Source: Parafrankia sp. EUN1f
Lineage (GTDB): Bacteria > Actinomycetota > Actinomycetes > Frankiales > Frankiaceae
Assembly (NCBI RefSeq): GCF_000177675.1
Contig: NZ_ADGX01000003.1
Span: 50,152 to 114,151, forward strand
Length of the DNA: 64,000 bases
Direction: 5' to 3'
Shown one piece after another: positions 17,639 to 27,484 of the stretch. Position numbers and translations under genes: made by a program. The first letter of the stretch is position 1; each line of letters opens with the position of its first letter. The notes below the pieces were generated by a model, which worked only from the letters and a program-made list of their open reading frames with translations, searched no databases and was not told the origin of the DNA.

Positions 17639-19006
17639 TCAGACAGGTCGGTCGTGGTCTCCCTGTGCGCTGACGATCTCGGTGGGCGGGTCGACATCCT
17701 TCTCGGGGTCGGCGTTGACCCGCCCAGCCCCAGCCCCAGCTCCTGCTCCCGCTCCTGTACCGGCGTCGGCGTCGGCGTCGTGTCGGTCGGTCTCGGAGGC
17801 GGCGGCCGCGCCGCGGTGACCGCCGGTGCCGGGCTGTGGGGCCGGCATCTGCAGCACGACCTCGTCGCCGGCAACTGTGACGGCGTCGGCCGTGAGGTCG
17901 TCCGGTGAGGGCCACAGTGGCCGGGGCCCGGTCTGGCCTCGCCGCAGCGCCGCGTCGTAGGCGGCGAACCGGTAGGGAAGCCGCTCGAAGTGGGACGGTC
18001 GGTCGCCGGCGTGAGGGCCGGTGGCCTGCGGGGAGCGGCGCAGTGTGATCAGCCGGGGTCTACGCATCCGCACGGCCACGGCGCGCGCAGGCGTGCCGGC
18101 GATCCAGATTGCCACACCGACCGCGGCGAGCCACAGGCTCCACACCATCCGCGCGAACAACGGCAGCGGTGCCAGGGGCACCAGCCCCGCCGTGGCCGCC
18201 GCACCGCCGACGAGCAGCGCGGCGCAGACGAAACCGCCGCCCACGAGAGCCGGACGCGACCACAGCATGCCGCGCACGCGTAGCGAGTCGACCCAGGCCC
18301 GGATGATCGCGATGAGAGGGCCGAAGGGGCCGCTGTGGCGGGTCACGCCACGCCCGATCGGGCGCAGCGTGCCGAATGGCCACCACCCGTCGAAGATCGG
18401 GTCGATGAAATGGGTGGCTACGAGTGTCGTCCAGGCCGCGAGCAGGAGGGCCCCGAGTGTCTCGCCGGACACGACGCCGGCCGTGACGCGCAGCAGGTCG
18501 AAGGTGATCACCTCGGGGGGGATCCGCCCGGGTACCTCGGTCGGGCGAGCGAGCAGGGGGACCCCGACCAGCCAGATCGACCACTCGAAGATCATCATCG
18601 TGCTTGCCGCCAGGCTGACCCACAGGAGCAGCCGGCGGGTGCGCCGCCTGGCGTCCAGGTGGGGAGTGGAGTGCGCGGGGCTCGACGGGCCGGTGTCGAG
18701 GGGCCCGGTGTGCCAGCCGCCAACGGCGGTGCCCGTGGTGGCGGGCTGTGTGGGCAGCGGATCCCTCGGCGAGGGCCGGATGAGTCTCGTCGTCATGGGG
18801 ACAAGAAGGAATGCGGCGGTCGCGGCGAGAGCGGCGAAGGGGATGAGCGTGCTCAGGTGCGCGCCCAGGTCCGCGAGGGTCGCCTCGGCCGGCTCGTTGA
18901 GCAGATACGGGTAGCCGAAGGCGCGTACCAGTCCCAGCAGGCCCAGGGCGTTGGCGAGCGCGCAGCAGACGAACATGGCACCACCCATGTTCGTACCGCG
19001 CTGCAT
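17639..19006 (-). CDS. Multi-pass membrane protein, unknown
   Basis: The ATG at 19006 lies eight bases after GGTGGAG and gives about 455 aa. Hydrophobic segments are visible near residues 10-30, 50-75, 125-155, 190-215, 265-300 and 305-325. They are separated by Arg-rich loops, so roughly six membrane spans are likely. The C-terminal ~90 residues are a cytoplasm-like tail with an Ala/Gly/Asp repeat (ADADAGTGAGAGAGAG). No family motif was recognised. An IdeR-like box lies ~350 bases upstream, nearer to bfr, so iron control of this gene is uncertain. Confidence 0.65.
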   Translation of the reverse strand: MQRGTNMGGAMFVCCALANALGLLGLVRAFGYPYLLNEPAEATLADLGAHLSTLIPFAALAATAAFLLVPMTTRLIRPSPRDPLPTQPATTGTAVGGWHTGPLDTGPSSPAHSTPHLDARRRTRRLLLWVSLAASTMMIFEWSIWLVGVPLLARPTEVPGRIPPEVITFDLLRVTAGVVSGETLGALLLAAWTTLVATHFIDPIFDGWWPFGTLRPIGRGVTRHSGPFGPLIAIIRAWVDSLRVRGMLWSRPALVGGGFVCAALLVGGAAATAGLVPLAPLPLFARMVWSLWLAAVGVAIWIAGTPARAVAVRMRRPRLITLRRSPQATGPHAGDRPSHFERLPYRFAAYDAALRRGQTGPRPLWPSPDDLTADAVTVAGDEVVLQMPAPQPGTGGHRGAAAASETDRHDADADAGTGAGAGAGAGAGRVNADPEKDVDPPTEIVSAQGDHDRPV

Positions 19007-19604
19007 CGGGACCACTCCACCTGCTCGACGGGGTTCCGGGGAACCTGCTACCCACAGAGCGTCGCATGTCTGTAACTCTTCGCGCTCCCGCAGGGTCCGG
19101 TGGCCTGCCTTGAGGTGCGGTTGACGCTCGCGGCCGGGTGCACCCGCTCGTCGCGCGATCCGGATGGACGCCGCAATTGGCGCCCCGTGAAACGGCCCGG
19201 CTGGACCGTATCGCGACAGGGCGCTTGCGTACGCTCACGTCCTCATTGCGAGTTCAGATCGGCCCGGTCGGGCCGGCGGCCCGTTTTCGCTCCGAGGGCG
19301 TGGTGAATCCCGTTCGGTTCAGGTGCGCCAGGGCCGGTCAGCGAAGCCTTCCCTAACTGAGGAAAGGCTAGCCTAAACGGGTGTCGATGTGACCTTCGCG
19401 GCTCTCCCGCCGTTATGTGTTCCGCCCATATGTGTGGTTTCCTGTTTCCTGGGCTATTTCGTGGTGGGCGGTGACGGCGGCCAGCTGGCTTGCCGTGCCG
19501 GGCATGCCGAGGTAGTCCGTTCAGGGCGGTCGCGGGCGCGGCCGTCCGGGAGGGCGTCGTCCGTGGTCGGCTGACGCGAGAGGCGAGTGAGGGAGATGGC
19601 GACG
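19007..19604. other. Divergent intergenic region upstream of bfr
   Basis: About 600 bases contain no convincing gene. They hold the IdeR/DtxR-like box at 19358-19376 and the overlapping motif CCCTAACTGAGG at 19351-19362, which may be part of a second offset site. Confidence 0.5.
19358..19376 (-). promoter_or_regulatory. IdeR/DtxR-like iron box
   Basis: Read on the minus strand, TTAGGCTAGCCTTTCCTCA matches the IdeR consensus TWAGGTWAGSCTWACCTWA at 16 of 19 positions. It lies ~229 bases upstream of bfr. In mycobacteria IdeR bound to such boxes activates bacterioferritin genes (established knowledge). Confidence 0.7.
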
Positions 19605-20078
19605 GTGCGTGGCGACAAGGACATCATCGACCTGTTGAACCGGGTACTGACGAACGAACTGACAGCCATCAACCAGTACTTCCTGCATTCCCGGATGCAG
19701 CGGAACTGGGGTTATCGGCGCATGGCGGAGTACTACTACCACGAATCGATCGACGAGATGCGACACGCAGACGCTCTGATTGAGCGCGTGCTCTATCTGG
19801 ACGGTCTACCCAATCTGCAGCGGCTGCACTCCCTGCGGATTGGTGAGACGGTGCCCGAGCAGCTCGAGACCGACCGCTCGCAGGAGGATGAGGCCGTGGA
19901 GCTGCTCCGCGGCGGAATCGCGTTGTGCCGTTCGAAGAACGACGTGGGATCGGCCGTTCTGCTGGAGAAGATCCTGGTCTCCGAAGAAGAGCACATCGAC
20001 TGGCTGGACGCCCAGCTCACGCTCATCGAGCAGCTCGGCGCGACGAACTACCTGACTCAGCAGATCCACGAGAGCTGA
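19605..20078 (+). CDS. bfr: Bacterioferritin
   Basis: This 157-aa iron-storage protein is of the 24-mer type. It begins MRGDKDIIDLLNRVLTNELT, matching mycobacterial BfrA starts (MQGDPDVLRLLN...). The ferroxidase ligands appear in the expected helices: ELTAINQYFLHSRM, ESIDEMRHAD and SEEEHIDWLDAQ. The heme-binding methionine is in the DGLPN-preceding helix region. GTG 19605 was chosen because GAGGGAG lies nine bases upstream. ATG 19596 sits directly on that site and would be less favourable. An IdeR-like box upstream suggests iron-responsive control. Confidence 0.95.
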   Translation: MRGDKDIIDLLNRVLTNELTAINQYFLHSRMQRNWGYRRMAEYYYHESIDEMRHADALIERVLYLDGLPNLQRLHSLRIGETVPEQLETDRSQEDEAVELLRGGIALCRSKNDVGSAVLLEKILVSEEEHIDWLDAQLTLIEQLGATNYLTQQIHES

Positions 20079-20412
20079 GAGGCGCAGCGCGCCCGGCTCA
20101 GGCCGGGAAGCTGCTCCCGGCGCCCGGCTGGCGCTCCTGGGGCGGAGCGCCTTGCCGGGCGCGGTTCGGCGCGGCCACGGTGCGATCGGCGCTGCCCGGG
20201 ATTTCGGGCAGCGCCGACCGGTGGTGTGGAGGCGGTCCGGGGTGTCGTCCGCCGGACACGGACTACCTCGTGCGCGTGCTGCCGTGGCGCTCGGCCGAGG
20301 GGGATAGTGTGCCTGGCCGGAAAGATCCGCGCTCACACGTTGTTGTGAGCGTCATGCCCCGCCGTGGGCCGCGACGGCGCAACGGAGCGCCAGAGAAGGA
20401 GAACACGGCTTC
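20079..20412. other. Intergenic region after bfr
   Basis: This holds the bfr terminator stem-loop and the leader of the next gene, which has AAGGAG at 20396-20401. No gene is seen. Confidence 0.5.
20186..20217 (+). terminator. Stem-loop after bfr
   Basis: Arms TCGGCGCTGCCCG and CGGGCAGCGCCGA pair perfectly over 13 bp around a GGATTT loop. There is no T-tract. The site, 108 bases after the bfr stop, fits a terminator. Confidence 0.7.
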
Positions 20413-21027
20413 ATGACGCCCCTGACCGCAACAATCAGCCCCCGGCTGGCCGAACACGACACAGACCCGGCCGGTCGCCTCGCCGGAGAGACCGTCCGGG
20501 CGACCGTCGCCATGCTCACGGGCCGGGGGGAGAGCCCGAAGCCCTACGAGTGGCTCGCCGCGCGGCTCGCGCTCGACGGCTACAGCGCCGCGATCGTGCC
20601 GGGCGGCGTCAACGTCGCTCGTGCCGTCGGTGAGGTCCGCCGGCCAGGGCTGCCCTTCGTCCTGCTCGGCTCCGACTCGGGGGCACTGGCCGCGCTGGCG
20701 ATGGCGGGCTCACCGGCCGTGCGCCCCGACGGCCTCGCCCTGCTCGGGCTGCCGCTGCTGCATGTGCCCGTCGCGGGTATCCCGGTCGCGGATCCGCCGC
20801 CGCGGGTTCTGCCCGACATCCCCATACTCCTCGTGCACGGCCGAGATGATCAGATCAGTCCGCTTTCGCTGGTGCGGATGACAACCCGGACGGCCACCCG
20901 CGCGGATCTCACTGTGGTCCCGGGCGGGCACTCGGTGCTGGCCGGGCCGGGCCGGCGCTGCGTGCCGGCCCGTGTGCTCCTGTTCATCGAGGAGCTCATC
21001 GACCGCATCGACCGCATCGACGGCTGA
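20413..21027 (+). CDS. Small alpha/beta-hydrolase-like protein
   Basis: This 204-aa protein has AAGGAG 11 bases before its ATG. LLGSDSGALAAL near residue 78 sits where alpha/beta hydrolases have G-x-nucleophile-x-G, which would place Asp as nucleophile. ILLVHGRDDQISP near 140 supplies the usual acid loop and GGHSVL near 170 the histidine. The N-terminal lid and first strands are short compared with full hydrolases (usually 250-300 aa). The substrate is unknown. Confidence 0.65.
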   Translation: MTPLTATISPRLAEHDTDPAGRLAGETVRATVAMLTGRGESPKPYEWLAARLALDGYSAAIVPGGVNVARAVGEVRRPGLPFVLLGSDSGALAALAMAGSPAVRPDGLALLGLPLLHVPVAGIPVADPPPRVLPDIPILLVHGRDDQISPLSLVRMTTRTATRADLTVVPGGHSVLAGPGRRCVPARVLLFIEELIDRIDRIDG

Positions 21028-21145
21028 GCGCGGACCCGGGCGGTGCTCCCGGGTGGTGGTACTGGGCGGATGGGCCTGCCGGAGCGTGCCGGGTGGCCCA
21101 TCCGCATCAGGAGATAGTTCAGGGTCGCCTGATGTCAGCGTCCGC

Positions 21146-21161
21146 TGTACTGTTCAGTACA
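21146..21161. promoter_or_regulatory. Candidate operator/-10 of the CmtR-like gene
   Basis: TGTACTGTTCAGTACA is a perfect 7-2-7 inverted repeat whose last base is the A of the repressor's ATG. Within it TACTGT (21148-21153) fits a -10 hexamer seven bases before that ATG, with no Shine-Dalgarno. This is consistent with a leaderless, autoregulated start. Confidence 0.65.
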
Positions 21162-21597
21162 TGGTGAAGCTTGTGGCGCATGGAGAGGTGCTGGCGAGGT
21201 TCGGGCACGCGCTGTCCGATCCGACCAGGGCACGGCTCCTTCTGGTGCTACGCAAGGGTCCCTCCTATCCCACGGAACTCGCCGAGATCCTTTCGGTGAG
21301 CAGGACGAACCTGTCGAACCATCTGGCGTGCCTTCGGGGCTGCGGCCTCGTGGTCGCGGTGTCCGAGGGCCGGCGGCTGAGGTACGAACTGGCGGACTCC
21401 GCTCTCGCGCACGCGTTGGACGACCTGCTCAGCGTGGTTCTCGCCGTGGATCCCGACCACGCCCATGACGACCATGCCCATGACGATCTGCTCGACGCAC
21501 CCGCGCCGCTTCACGCGGAGCTGTCGACGGCAGAGCTCTCCCCGGCCGGCGTGGCCGTGGCAGGAGCCGAGTCCGGCCGTGACGATCGGCCGGACCG

Positions 21598-21601
<4 letters not shown>
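21161..21601 (+). CDS. ArsR/SmtB repressor, CmtR-like metal sensor
   Basis: This 146-aa winged-helix protein aligns along its whole length with mycobacterial CmtR, a Cd(II)/Pb(II) sensor. ALSDPTRARLL, the recognition helix SRTNLSNHLACLRGCGLVV and EGRRLRYELAD are all present. The two cysteines in HLACLRGCG match CmtR metal ligands Cys57 and Cys61. The third ligand, CmtR Cys102, is missing. At that place the tail reads DPDHAHDDHAHDD, a His/Asp-rich cluster. Its stop overlaps the start of the CDF exporter by four bases (GTGA), so it probably represses its own operon. Confidence 0.88.
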
Positions 21602-22839
<1,238 letters not shown>

Positions 22840-22940
22840 CACGCCGGTCGCCGGCGGATGACCGGGCGACCGCTCCACTCGGCTCCCGGGCGGGCACACC
22901 CAGGTACGGGGCTTGTCCGTCCGAGCCGAGGGAGAACCAG

Positions 22941-24395
22941 GTGAACAGCTCGACGACGTCCAGGACGTCCGGCCAGCAGGCCGACGTGGCGCCGCCGCCC
23001 GGGGCGACCCGTCGCGGCGGCGGGGGACACCAGACCACCATGTCCACGGTCGAGACCGCGCACTCGACCCTGTTCTTCGTCTCCGACCGTGTCTTCAAGA
23101 TGCCCAAACACGCGGCCGTCGGCAAGGCGGATCTGCGCCGCCGGGAGGCGCGTGAGGAGGCCTGCCGCGCGGAGATCGTCCGGAACCGGCCGTTCGCGCC
23201 CGGGGTCTACCTGGGGGTCGCCGACGTCCGGGACGGCGCGGGCGCGCCGGTCGAGCACATGGTGGTCATGCGCCGGCTGCCCAGCGAACGCCGGCTCTCG
23301 GAGCTGCTCGCACGCGGCGAGCCGGTCGAGGAGCCGCTGCGGGAGGTCGCGCGGGCCCTCGTGACCTTCCACGAACAGTGTGAGACGTCCGCCGAGACCG
23401 CCGAGCACGGGCGGCTGCGGGATCTGGAAGCCGCCTGGCTGGCGGCGATCGAGGGGCTCACACCCTTCCAGGGGACCATGCTGAACGCGGCGGAGATCGC
23501 CGAGATCGACGAGCTGGGCCAGCGCTACCTGCGTGGGCGCCGGCCACTGATCGACGGGCGGGCCGCCCGCGGACGCATCCGTGACGGGCATGGCAACCTG
23601 GTGGCCGAGCACGTCTTCTGCCTGGATGACGGGCCGCGGATCCTGGACCGGCTCTCGGCCGACGACGGCCGGCGCATCGCCGATGTTCTGGCGGACGAGT
23701 CCGTGCTGGCCGTGGATCTCGAGCTGCGCGGCGCGCCGCAGCTGACCGGCCCGTTCTTCCGGTGGTGCGCGGACTTCGCGGGGGAGACCCACCCGCCCTC
23801 GCTCGCCGACTTCTACATGGCGCACCGGGCGATCGTGCTTGCGGGGGAGACCGCGGTACGCGCCCACCTGGGGGATGAGACCGCGACGGGCGAGGCCCGG
23901 CGCCTGGTCCGGATAGCGCTGGAGCATCTGCGCCGGGCCCGGGTGCGGCTCGTCCTGGTCGGCGGAGCGCCGGGAAGCGTCAGGGCCGCCTTCGCGGAGC
24001 GTCTCATCGGGGACGAGGACGGCTGGGTGCTGCTCGCCTCGGACGCCATTCGCGGTGAGCTCGCGGTGGAACGCGAGCTTGTGCCACCCGACGCCGACGT
24101 GCGCGGTCAGAGCCTGGCGGGCTCGGGCTCGGACTTGGGTGCGGGCTCGGCGCGCGAGTTCGGCTCGGATGACGAGGTCTATGCCGAGCTGCTGCGCCGG
24201 GCACGTGAGGCGCTGGAGCGCGGTGACAGTGTGATCGTGCAGGCACGCTGGTCGGCGGCCGAGGCGCGGGAGAGGGCGTCCGCCGTCGCCGCGCGGACCT
24301 GGTCGGACCTCATCGAGCTCGACAGCTTCGACGCCCGCTTCTCGCTCGACAAGGCAGTGCGCGATGGGCGACTCGCCCTCGGCATCGCATCCTGA
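22941..24395 (+). CDS. Rv2004c-like kinase/P-loop protein with degenerate sites
   Basis: This 484-aa protein starts at a GTG preceded by GAGGGAGAACCAG. It has the COG2187-COG0645 layout: an APH-like half (residues ~35-320) then a P-loop-like half (~330-484), as in mycobacterial DosR-regulated Rv2004c. Both active sites look spoiled. The catalytic HGDLH reads HGNLV near residue 215, with Asp replaced by Asn. The Walker A reads GGAPGSVRAAF near 340, without GK(S/T). The DIIEFN-type motif is also weak (LDRLSADD). It precedes an Hrp1-like gene, strengthening the dormancy-gene context. A regulatory or structural role is inferred. Confidence 0.8.
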   Translation: MNSSTTSRTSGQQADVAPPPGATRRGGGGHQTTMSTVETAHSTLFFVSDRVFKMPKHAAVGKADLRRREAREEACRAEIVRNRPFAPGVYLGVADVRDGAGAPVEHMVVMRRLPSERRLSELLARGEPVEEPLREVARALVTFHEQCETSAETAEHGRLRDLEAAWLAAIEGLTPFQGTMLNAAEIAEIDELGQRYLRGRRPLIDGRAARGRIRDGHGNLVAEHVFCLDDGPRILDRLSADDGRRIADVLADESVLAVDLELRGAPQLTGPFFRWCADFAGETHPPSLADFYMAHRAIVLAGETAVRAHLGDETATGEARRLVRIALEHLRRARVRLVLVGGAPGSVRAAFAERLIGDEDGWVLLASDAIRGELAVERELVPPDADVRGQSLAGSGSDLGAGSAREFGSDDEVYAELLRRAREALERGDSVIVQARWSAAEARERASAVAARTWSDLIELDSFDARFSLDKAVRDGRLALGIAS

Positions 24396-24509
24396 TCGTG
24401 TGTATGTGATTACTTTGGGTATGTCATGGTCGGAAGTCGCGCGGGACGAACGCGCCACGACGCGGCGCAGCGCGAAGGACCGGGCAGCACCGACGGAGGG
24501 GGAACTCCC

Positions 24510-24941
24510 ATGACAACGGCTCGAGACATCATGCACGGCGAGGCACGGTGCATCGGGGCGGACGAGCCGCTGACCAACGCCGCCCGCATGATGCGTGACC
24601 TCGGTGTCGGGGCGCTGCCGATCTGCGGCGCCGACGACCGGCTGGGCGGGATCATCACCGACCGGGACATCGTCATCCACTGTCTGGCGGAGGGGAAGGA
24701 CCCCGCGAAGGTCTGTGCCGGCGACCTGGGCCAGGGCAAGCCCTTCTACGTGGGCGCCGACGCCGATCTGGATACCGTGCTCGACCAGATGATCTCGCAT
24801 CGCGTGATGCGAATGCCGGTCATCGACAACAAGCGTCTCGTCGGCATGATCAGCGAGGCCGACCTCGCCAGGAACCTCCCAGGCGAGAAGATCGGCGCGC
24901 TCGTCGAAGCGATCAAGAGCGGGCCGGCTGACCAGCGCTGA
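24510..24941 (+). CDS. Hrp1-like twin CBS-domain protein
   Basis: This 143-aa protein has the same length and architecture as M. tuberculosis hypoxic response protein 1 (Rv2626c). It begins MTTARDIM, then has GALPICGADDRLGGIITDRDIV in CBS1 and HRVMRMPVIDNKRLVGMISEAD in CBS2. Cys14 of Hrp1 is present (EARCIG), but its disulfide partner near residue 131 is lysine here. GGAGGGG lies ten bases before the ATG. CBS pairs bind adenosyl nucleotides. Hrp1 is among the most strongly hypoxia-induced proteins under DosR (established knowledge). Control by the nearby DevR-like regulator is inferred. Confidence 0.9.
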   Translation: MTTARDIMHGEARCIGADEPLTNAARMMRDLGVGALPICGADDRLGGIITDRDIVIHCLAEGKDPAKVCAGDLGQGKPFYVGADADLDTVLDQMISHRVMRMPVIDNKRLVGMISEADLARNLPGEKIGALVEAIKSGPADQR

Positions 24942-24965
24942 TCGATACCGCGCCGTGGGCGGGTG

Positions 24966-25268
24966 TCAGGTCGGATGCGCGCCCACGGCGCTGCGGATCT
25001 CGCGGCCGATGCCGCCGCTCTGGCGGGCGCAGTGCGCGCAGCAGAAGAAGCGCCCGGACACCTCGACGCCGTGGCCGATGACCCGGCAGTCGCAGTGCTC
25101 ACATCGAGGCGCCAGCTTCTGGACGGCGCATTCGAAGCAGTCGAAGTGGTAGGTCTCCCCGGAGACCACACGCACCTCGAAGGCCATCCAGTACTCGTTT
25201 CCGCAGGTGTCGCAGGTCCGCAGGGCGGACTCACTGTTCAGCACGCCTCCAGACGCTACGTGCAGCAC
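24966..25268 (-). CDS. Small Cys-rich zinc-finger protein
   Basis: This 100-aa protein contains CDTCGNEY, HFDCFECAVQ, CEHCDCRVIGHG and FFCCAHCAR, roughly four CxxC knuckles spaced as in treble-clef or LIM-like fingers that bind two zinc ions. Similar small proteins are widespread and uncharacterised in actinobacteria. The GTG at 25268 is the only start with some room for ribosome binding. An inner GTG lies one base behind GGAGG. It is transcribed in the same direction as, and downstream of, the devR-like gene, but a stem-loop separates them. Confidence 0.7.
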   Translation of the reverse strand: MLHVASGGVLNSESALRTCDTCGNEYWMAFEVRVVSGETYHFDCFECAVQKLAPRCEHCDCRVIGHGVEVSGRFFCCAHCARQSGGIGREIRSAVGAHPT

Positions 25269-25306
25269 CCTGCTGATCGCATTCCGTGGCCGAGGTCGAG
25301 GGTTCC

Positions 25307-25330
25307 GAAAGGCCTGAGGTCAGGCCTTTC
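25307..25330 (-). terminator. Perfect palindrome after the devR-like gene
   Basis: GAAAGGCCTGA and TCAGGCCTTTC form 11-bp perfect arms six bases beyond the devR-like stop codon on the minus strand. This suits a terminator. Confidence 0.65.
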
Positions 25331-25335
25331 CGGGC

Positions 25336-25971
25336 TCAGGCCTTGAGGCGTGCGGCGAACACGGCGGCCTGGGTTCTGCTGGTCAGCCCGAGCTTGCCCA
25401 GAATCGCGGACACGTAGTTCTTCACCGTCTTCTCCGACAGATGGACGCACGCGGCGATCTGCCGGTTCGTCATGCCCTCGGCGATCAGCCGGAGAATCTG
25501 CCGTTCCCGTGCGCCGAGCGCGGAGAGCTGCTCGTCCTCGACGGGCTCGTCCCGCAGGCGGGCCAGGACCTTCTGGGTGACGGCCGGGTCGAGCAGCGAC
25601 CGGCCGGCCGCGATCGTTCGGATCGCCCCCACGAGGTCGTTGCCTCTGATCTGTTTCAGCAGGTACCCGGAGGCGCCCGCCATGATCGCCGCGAACAGCG
25701 CGTCGTCGTCGTCATAGGAGGTGAGGATGAGGCAGCCGACGGTTGGCTGTGTGGAACGGATCTCGCGGCACACCTCGATGCCGTTGCCATCGGGCAGCCG
25801 GGCGTCGAGCACTGCGACATCGGGCCGGGCGGCCGGTATGCGCCGCAGGGCGGAAGCCGCGGTGGAGGCCTCACCGACGACCTCGATGTCCCCGGAGTCC
25901 TCCAACATCTCGCGGATGCCCCGGCGGACGATTTCGTGATCGTCCAGGAGGAAGACGCGAACTCCAGTCAT
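25336..25971 (-). CDS. devR: DevR/DosR-like NarL-family response regulator
   Basis: This 211-aa protein closely follows mycobacterial DevR/DosR. The receiver has FLLDDHEIVRRG at the start, the phospho-acceptor Asp56 in VAVLDARLPDGNG, LILTSY and GYLLKQIRG. The LuxR-type HTH has ILRLIAEGMTNRQIA and the recognition helix EKTVKNYVS, identical to DosR, then RTQAAVFA. In mycobacteria DosR, phosphorylated by heme kinases DosS/DosT, switches on hypoxia genes. No sensor kinase is in this window. A DosR-box-like palindrome 77 bases upstream suggests autoregulation. ATG 25971 was preferred to TTG 25977. Confidence 0.88.
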   Translation of the reverse strand: MTGVRVFLLDDHEIVRRGIREMLEDSGDIEVVGEASTAASALRRIPAARPDVAVLDARLPDGNGIEVCREIRSTQPTVGCLILTSYDDDDALFAAIMAGASGYLLKQIRGNDLVGAIRTIAAGRSLLDPAVTQKVLARLRDEPVEDEQLSALGARERQILRLIAEGMTNRQIAACVHLSEKTVKNYVSAILGKLGLTSRTQAAVFAARLKA

Positions 25972-26047
25972 GATCAAGAAACTACTCGCACGAAGGCGCC
26001 TGTCGGGCGCCCGGCGAGCAGGTCAGCCGGTATGGACCCCCGTGGGC

Positions 26048-26061
26048 AGGACTTTTGTCCG
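26048..26061 (-). promoter_or_regulatory. devR: Candidate DevR/DosR box
   Basis: AGGACTTTTGTCCG matches the core of TTSGGGACTWWAGTCCCSAA at 11 of 14 positions. It lies 77-90 bases upstream of the devR-like start. Confidence 0.55.
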
Positions 26062-26167
26062 GGTGTCCTGATATCGAAAGACACAGTGACATGGTGTGCG
26101 TTTCGCAGCGCCCCTCCGGCCTGTCCACGAAAATCCGCGCCCGGGCTGGCAGCCATGACATGTCAGC

Positions 26168-27484
26168 TCAGTCGGTACTGGGCGCTCCGAGAAACCCGAT
26201 CAGTACGGGAAGGTCGCCGAGCGCGCGCAGAGTGTCATTGAGATGCGTGCATGTCGAGGTTCCGACGAAGGTCCGGCCGATCGTGCGGCGCAGATCGGTG
26301 GCGGGCATGCCCACGATGCGCCCGGCGCTGCCGAGAGCTTCGGGGCACTCGGCTCCCGGGAGCACCCCCGCCCGGGCCACCGAACGAGTGAACAGCCCCG
26401 CCTCGTCCACATCGGCGGCGACACCGTACTCGTGCACGACGAACTCACGCCCGGGTGCCTCCAGGTAGGAGTCACGCAGCAGCGCGTCGACCCTGACCGC
26501 GACCCCGGGCGTGCCCTGGGCCGGGATGACGTCGATGCGGCGCAGCCGCCGCATGGCGTGCGTCGACATCGGCGGCAACGGATGCCACCCGAGGGGATCC
26601 TCCGCCACGGCGAGATCGCCGGCCGGGACACTGATCGGGCGGATCGGAGACGTTCGATCGCCGGACTGGTCCCCGCTCCGGACGGCGTCCCGATCGGCTC
26701 GGCGGTCGGCGGACAGGCGCGCGAGCAGCCCCTCACGCTGCCACCCGGCGCAGACATCGATCATCGGGTTGCCACCCGACTCCGCTCCCGCGTTCGGGCG
26801 GGACTCCGAGCGGTGGATGCCGTTGCGCCCCAGTGCCGCTCCCGACACGAGCACCGTGACCGGGACGTCGTCCAGGAGCTGGCCGAGCAGCAGACGGGCC
26901 ATGGCCATGCGGGCCGTGCCCTGCGCGCCGTCCTCCGGGTGGTCCGTGCTGTCCGGCCGGGCCGCGAGCACCTGGCGGGCGGCGGCGCGGAAGCCGGCGC
27001 GCGACGAGGTACCGACCAGGCTCGCCAGGCCGGGCACCGCCGGCTCGGATTCGATCTCCAGGATCGTCCCGGGTGCCGCCATGTAGTCGATCACCAGGCG
27101 CAGCCGAGCCTCGCCGAGCACGGTGGCGCCACCGGTCGAGGTGGTCATCAGATCGCGGCCGGTGCTGGTCAGATGCAGCAGACCGGTGAGGCCCTGCGGG
27201 CGCTCCATCATGACTGAGATCGTCCGTCGGACGGAGCCGGGCTGGCGCGCCGGCGTGCCGTGAACCGAGCCGGTGGTGCCGGGCCACAGCCCGGAGTCAT
27301 CCGGTGCGGCGGTGACCGGGCGACGGCCGGTGGCGGCGTGCCGGACCCCGACGCCGCCAGGCCTGGCGGCGTCCTCGACGGAGCGGGGCCGGCCGGTGGA
27401 CGGCACGCGCGGAACGGGTCGGCCGGGCGCCGGCCGAAGAGGAGATGCCTGGGCGGCCGAAGGTGCCGTCTGACCGTGCGCCAT
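26168..27484 (-). CDS. DUF2889 domain protein
   Basis: This protein of about 438 aa starts at an ATG seven bases after GGAG (27482-27484). Hallmarks of DUF2889 are PGSVRRTISVMMERPQGLTG near residue 80 with GRDL, RRLRRIDV near 320, and the conserved TCTHLNDTLRALGDLP near the C-terminus. The biochemical role of the family is unknown. Some members lie near aromatic or steroid catabolism genes (family knowledge). The first ~70 residues are Pro/Arg-rich low complexity. Confidence 0.75.
   Translation of the reverse strand: MAHGQTAPSAAQASPLRPAPGRPVPRVPSTGRPRSVEDAARPGGVGVRHAATGRRPVTAAPDDSGLWPGTTGSVHGTPARQPGSVRRTISVMMERPQGLTGLLHLTSTGRDLMTTSTGGATVLGEARLRLVIDYMAAPGTILEIESEPAVPGLASLVGTSSRAGFRAAARQVLAARPDSTDHPEDGAQGTARMAMARLLLGQLLDDVPVTVLVSGAALGRNGIHRSESRPNAGAESGGNPMIDVCAGWQREGLLARLSADRRADRDAVRSGDQSGDRTSPIRPISVPAGDLAVAEDPLGWHPLPPMSTHAMRRLRRIDVIPAQGTPGVAVRVDALLRDSYLEAPGREFVVHEYGVAADVDEAGLFTRSVARAGVLPGAECPEALGSAGRIVGMPATDLRRTIGRTFVGTSTCTHLNDTLRALGDLPVLIGFLGAPSTD

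Noticed and set aside
24443..24456. Second DosR box before the Hrp1 gene
   Set aside because: Only about 10 of 14 positions match and one half-site is poor, so it is not called as a feature.
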